From the NCBI GenBank assembly GCA_029775955.1, contig JARVJW010000074.1, positions 1-13,379 of the forward strand: a DNA stretch of 13,379 nucleotides. The letters are read 5' to 3'. The notes below the pieces were generated by a model that was not told where the DNA came from, made no database searches, and saw only the letters and a program-made list of their open reading frames with translations. Positions 13,335 through 13,379 of this stretch are shown one piece after another. Positions within the stretch are counted from its first letter, which is position 1, and each line of letters starts with the position of its first letter. Source of the stretch: Nitrososphaeria archaeon. GTDB lineage: Archaea > Thermoproteota > Nitrososphaeria > Conexivisphaerales > UBA164. Both the position numbers and the translations under genes were made by a program.

Positions 13335-13379
13335 ATGCTTTGTTGCATATATCAAAAAATAGTTAATTTGTTAATAGTT

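Noticed and set aside
13300..13370. Inverted repeat CAAATTAAC/GTTAATTTG upstream of pgk as an operator pair
   Set aside because: The arms are 53 bp apart and wholly AT-rich apart from two bases, so chance is likely. It is mentioned only within the promoter entry.

Overview
The window is archaeal chromosome, with a GC content in the low 40s by eye. Evidence for Archaea: an archaeal exosome core (Rrp4, Rrp41, Rrp42), archaeal SBDS, a proteasome alpha subunit, prefoldin beta, the KEOPS subunit Pcc1, zinc-ribbon ribosomal protein eL43, an archaeal-type PGK, a TrpB2-type tryptophan synthase beta chain, and a tRNA-Ile gene with a small bulge-helix-bulge intron. The lineage is not settled. The trp proteins resemble those I know from Sulfolobales and Thermoplasmatales, and the transposase remnant resembles elements of acidophilic archaea. 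The proteasome alpha subunit is not close to that of Thermoplasma. An acidophilic archaeon (Thermoplasmata, Thermoproteota or an ARMAN-type lineage) is the best guess.

Almost all genes are on the minus strand, so transcription runs from high to low coordinates in three blocks. (1) 13291-11358: pgk (GTG start) and a Cas4/RecB-like Fe-S nuclease overlapping it by 22 bp. (2) 11295-5208: a complete seven-gene tryptophan operon in the order trpB-A-D-F-E-G-C. Its genes overlap or sit 1-2 bp apart, and together they cover chorismate to tryptophan. (3) 5132-696: a compact information-processing operon, psmA-SDO1-rrp4-rrp41-rrp42-rpl37ae-pcc1-pfdB, followed after 4 bp by tRNA-Ile(GAU). It joins protein degradation, ribosome maturation, RNA degradation, translation, tRNA modification and co-translational folding.

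The left edge (1-568, plus strand) holds a heavily decayed IS4-superfamily-like transposase, recognised from conserved peptides scattered over three frames. A short AT-rich gap (569-695) separates it from the tRNA and contains a likely oligo-T terminator.

The trpB and pgk transcripts look leaderless: an AT-rich TATA-like element lies about 27 bp before the start codon and there is no Shine-Dalgarno sequence. Internal genes often have a GGTGA or GGAG-like site and three use TTG starts. The points most worth a second look are the tRNA-Ile intron at position 30/31 (inside the anticodon stem, not at 37/38), a TrpF that seems to lack the usual catalytic aspartate, an orphan Cas4-like nuclease coupled to pgk, and a KEOPS subunit gene in the same operon as a predicted KEOPS substrate tRNA. 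I found no CRISPR array and no clearly undescribed multi-gene system.
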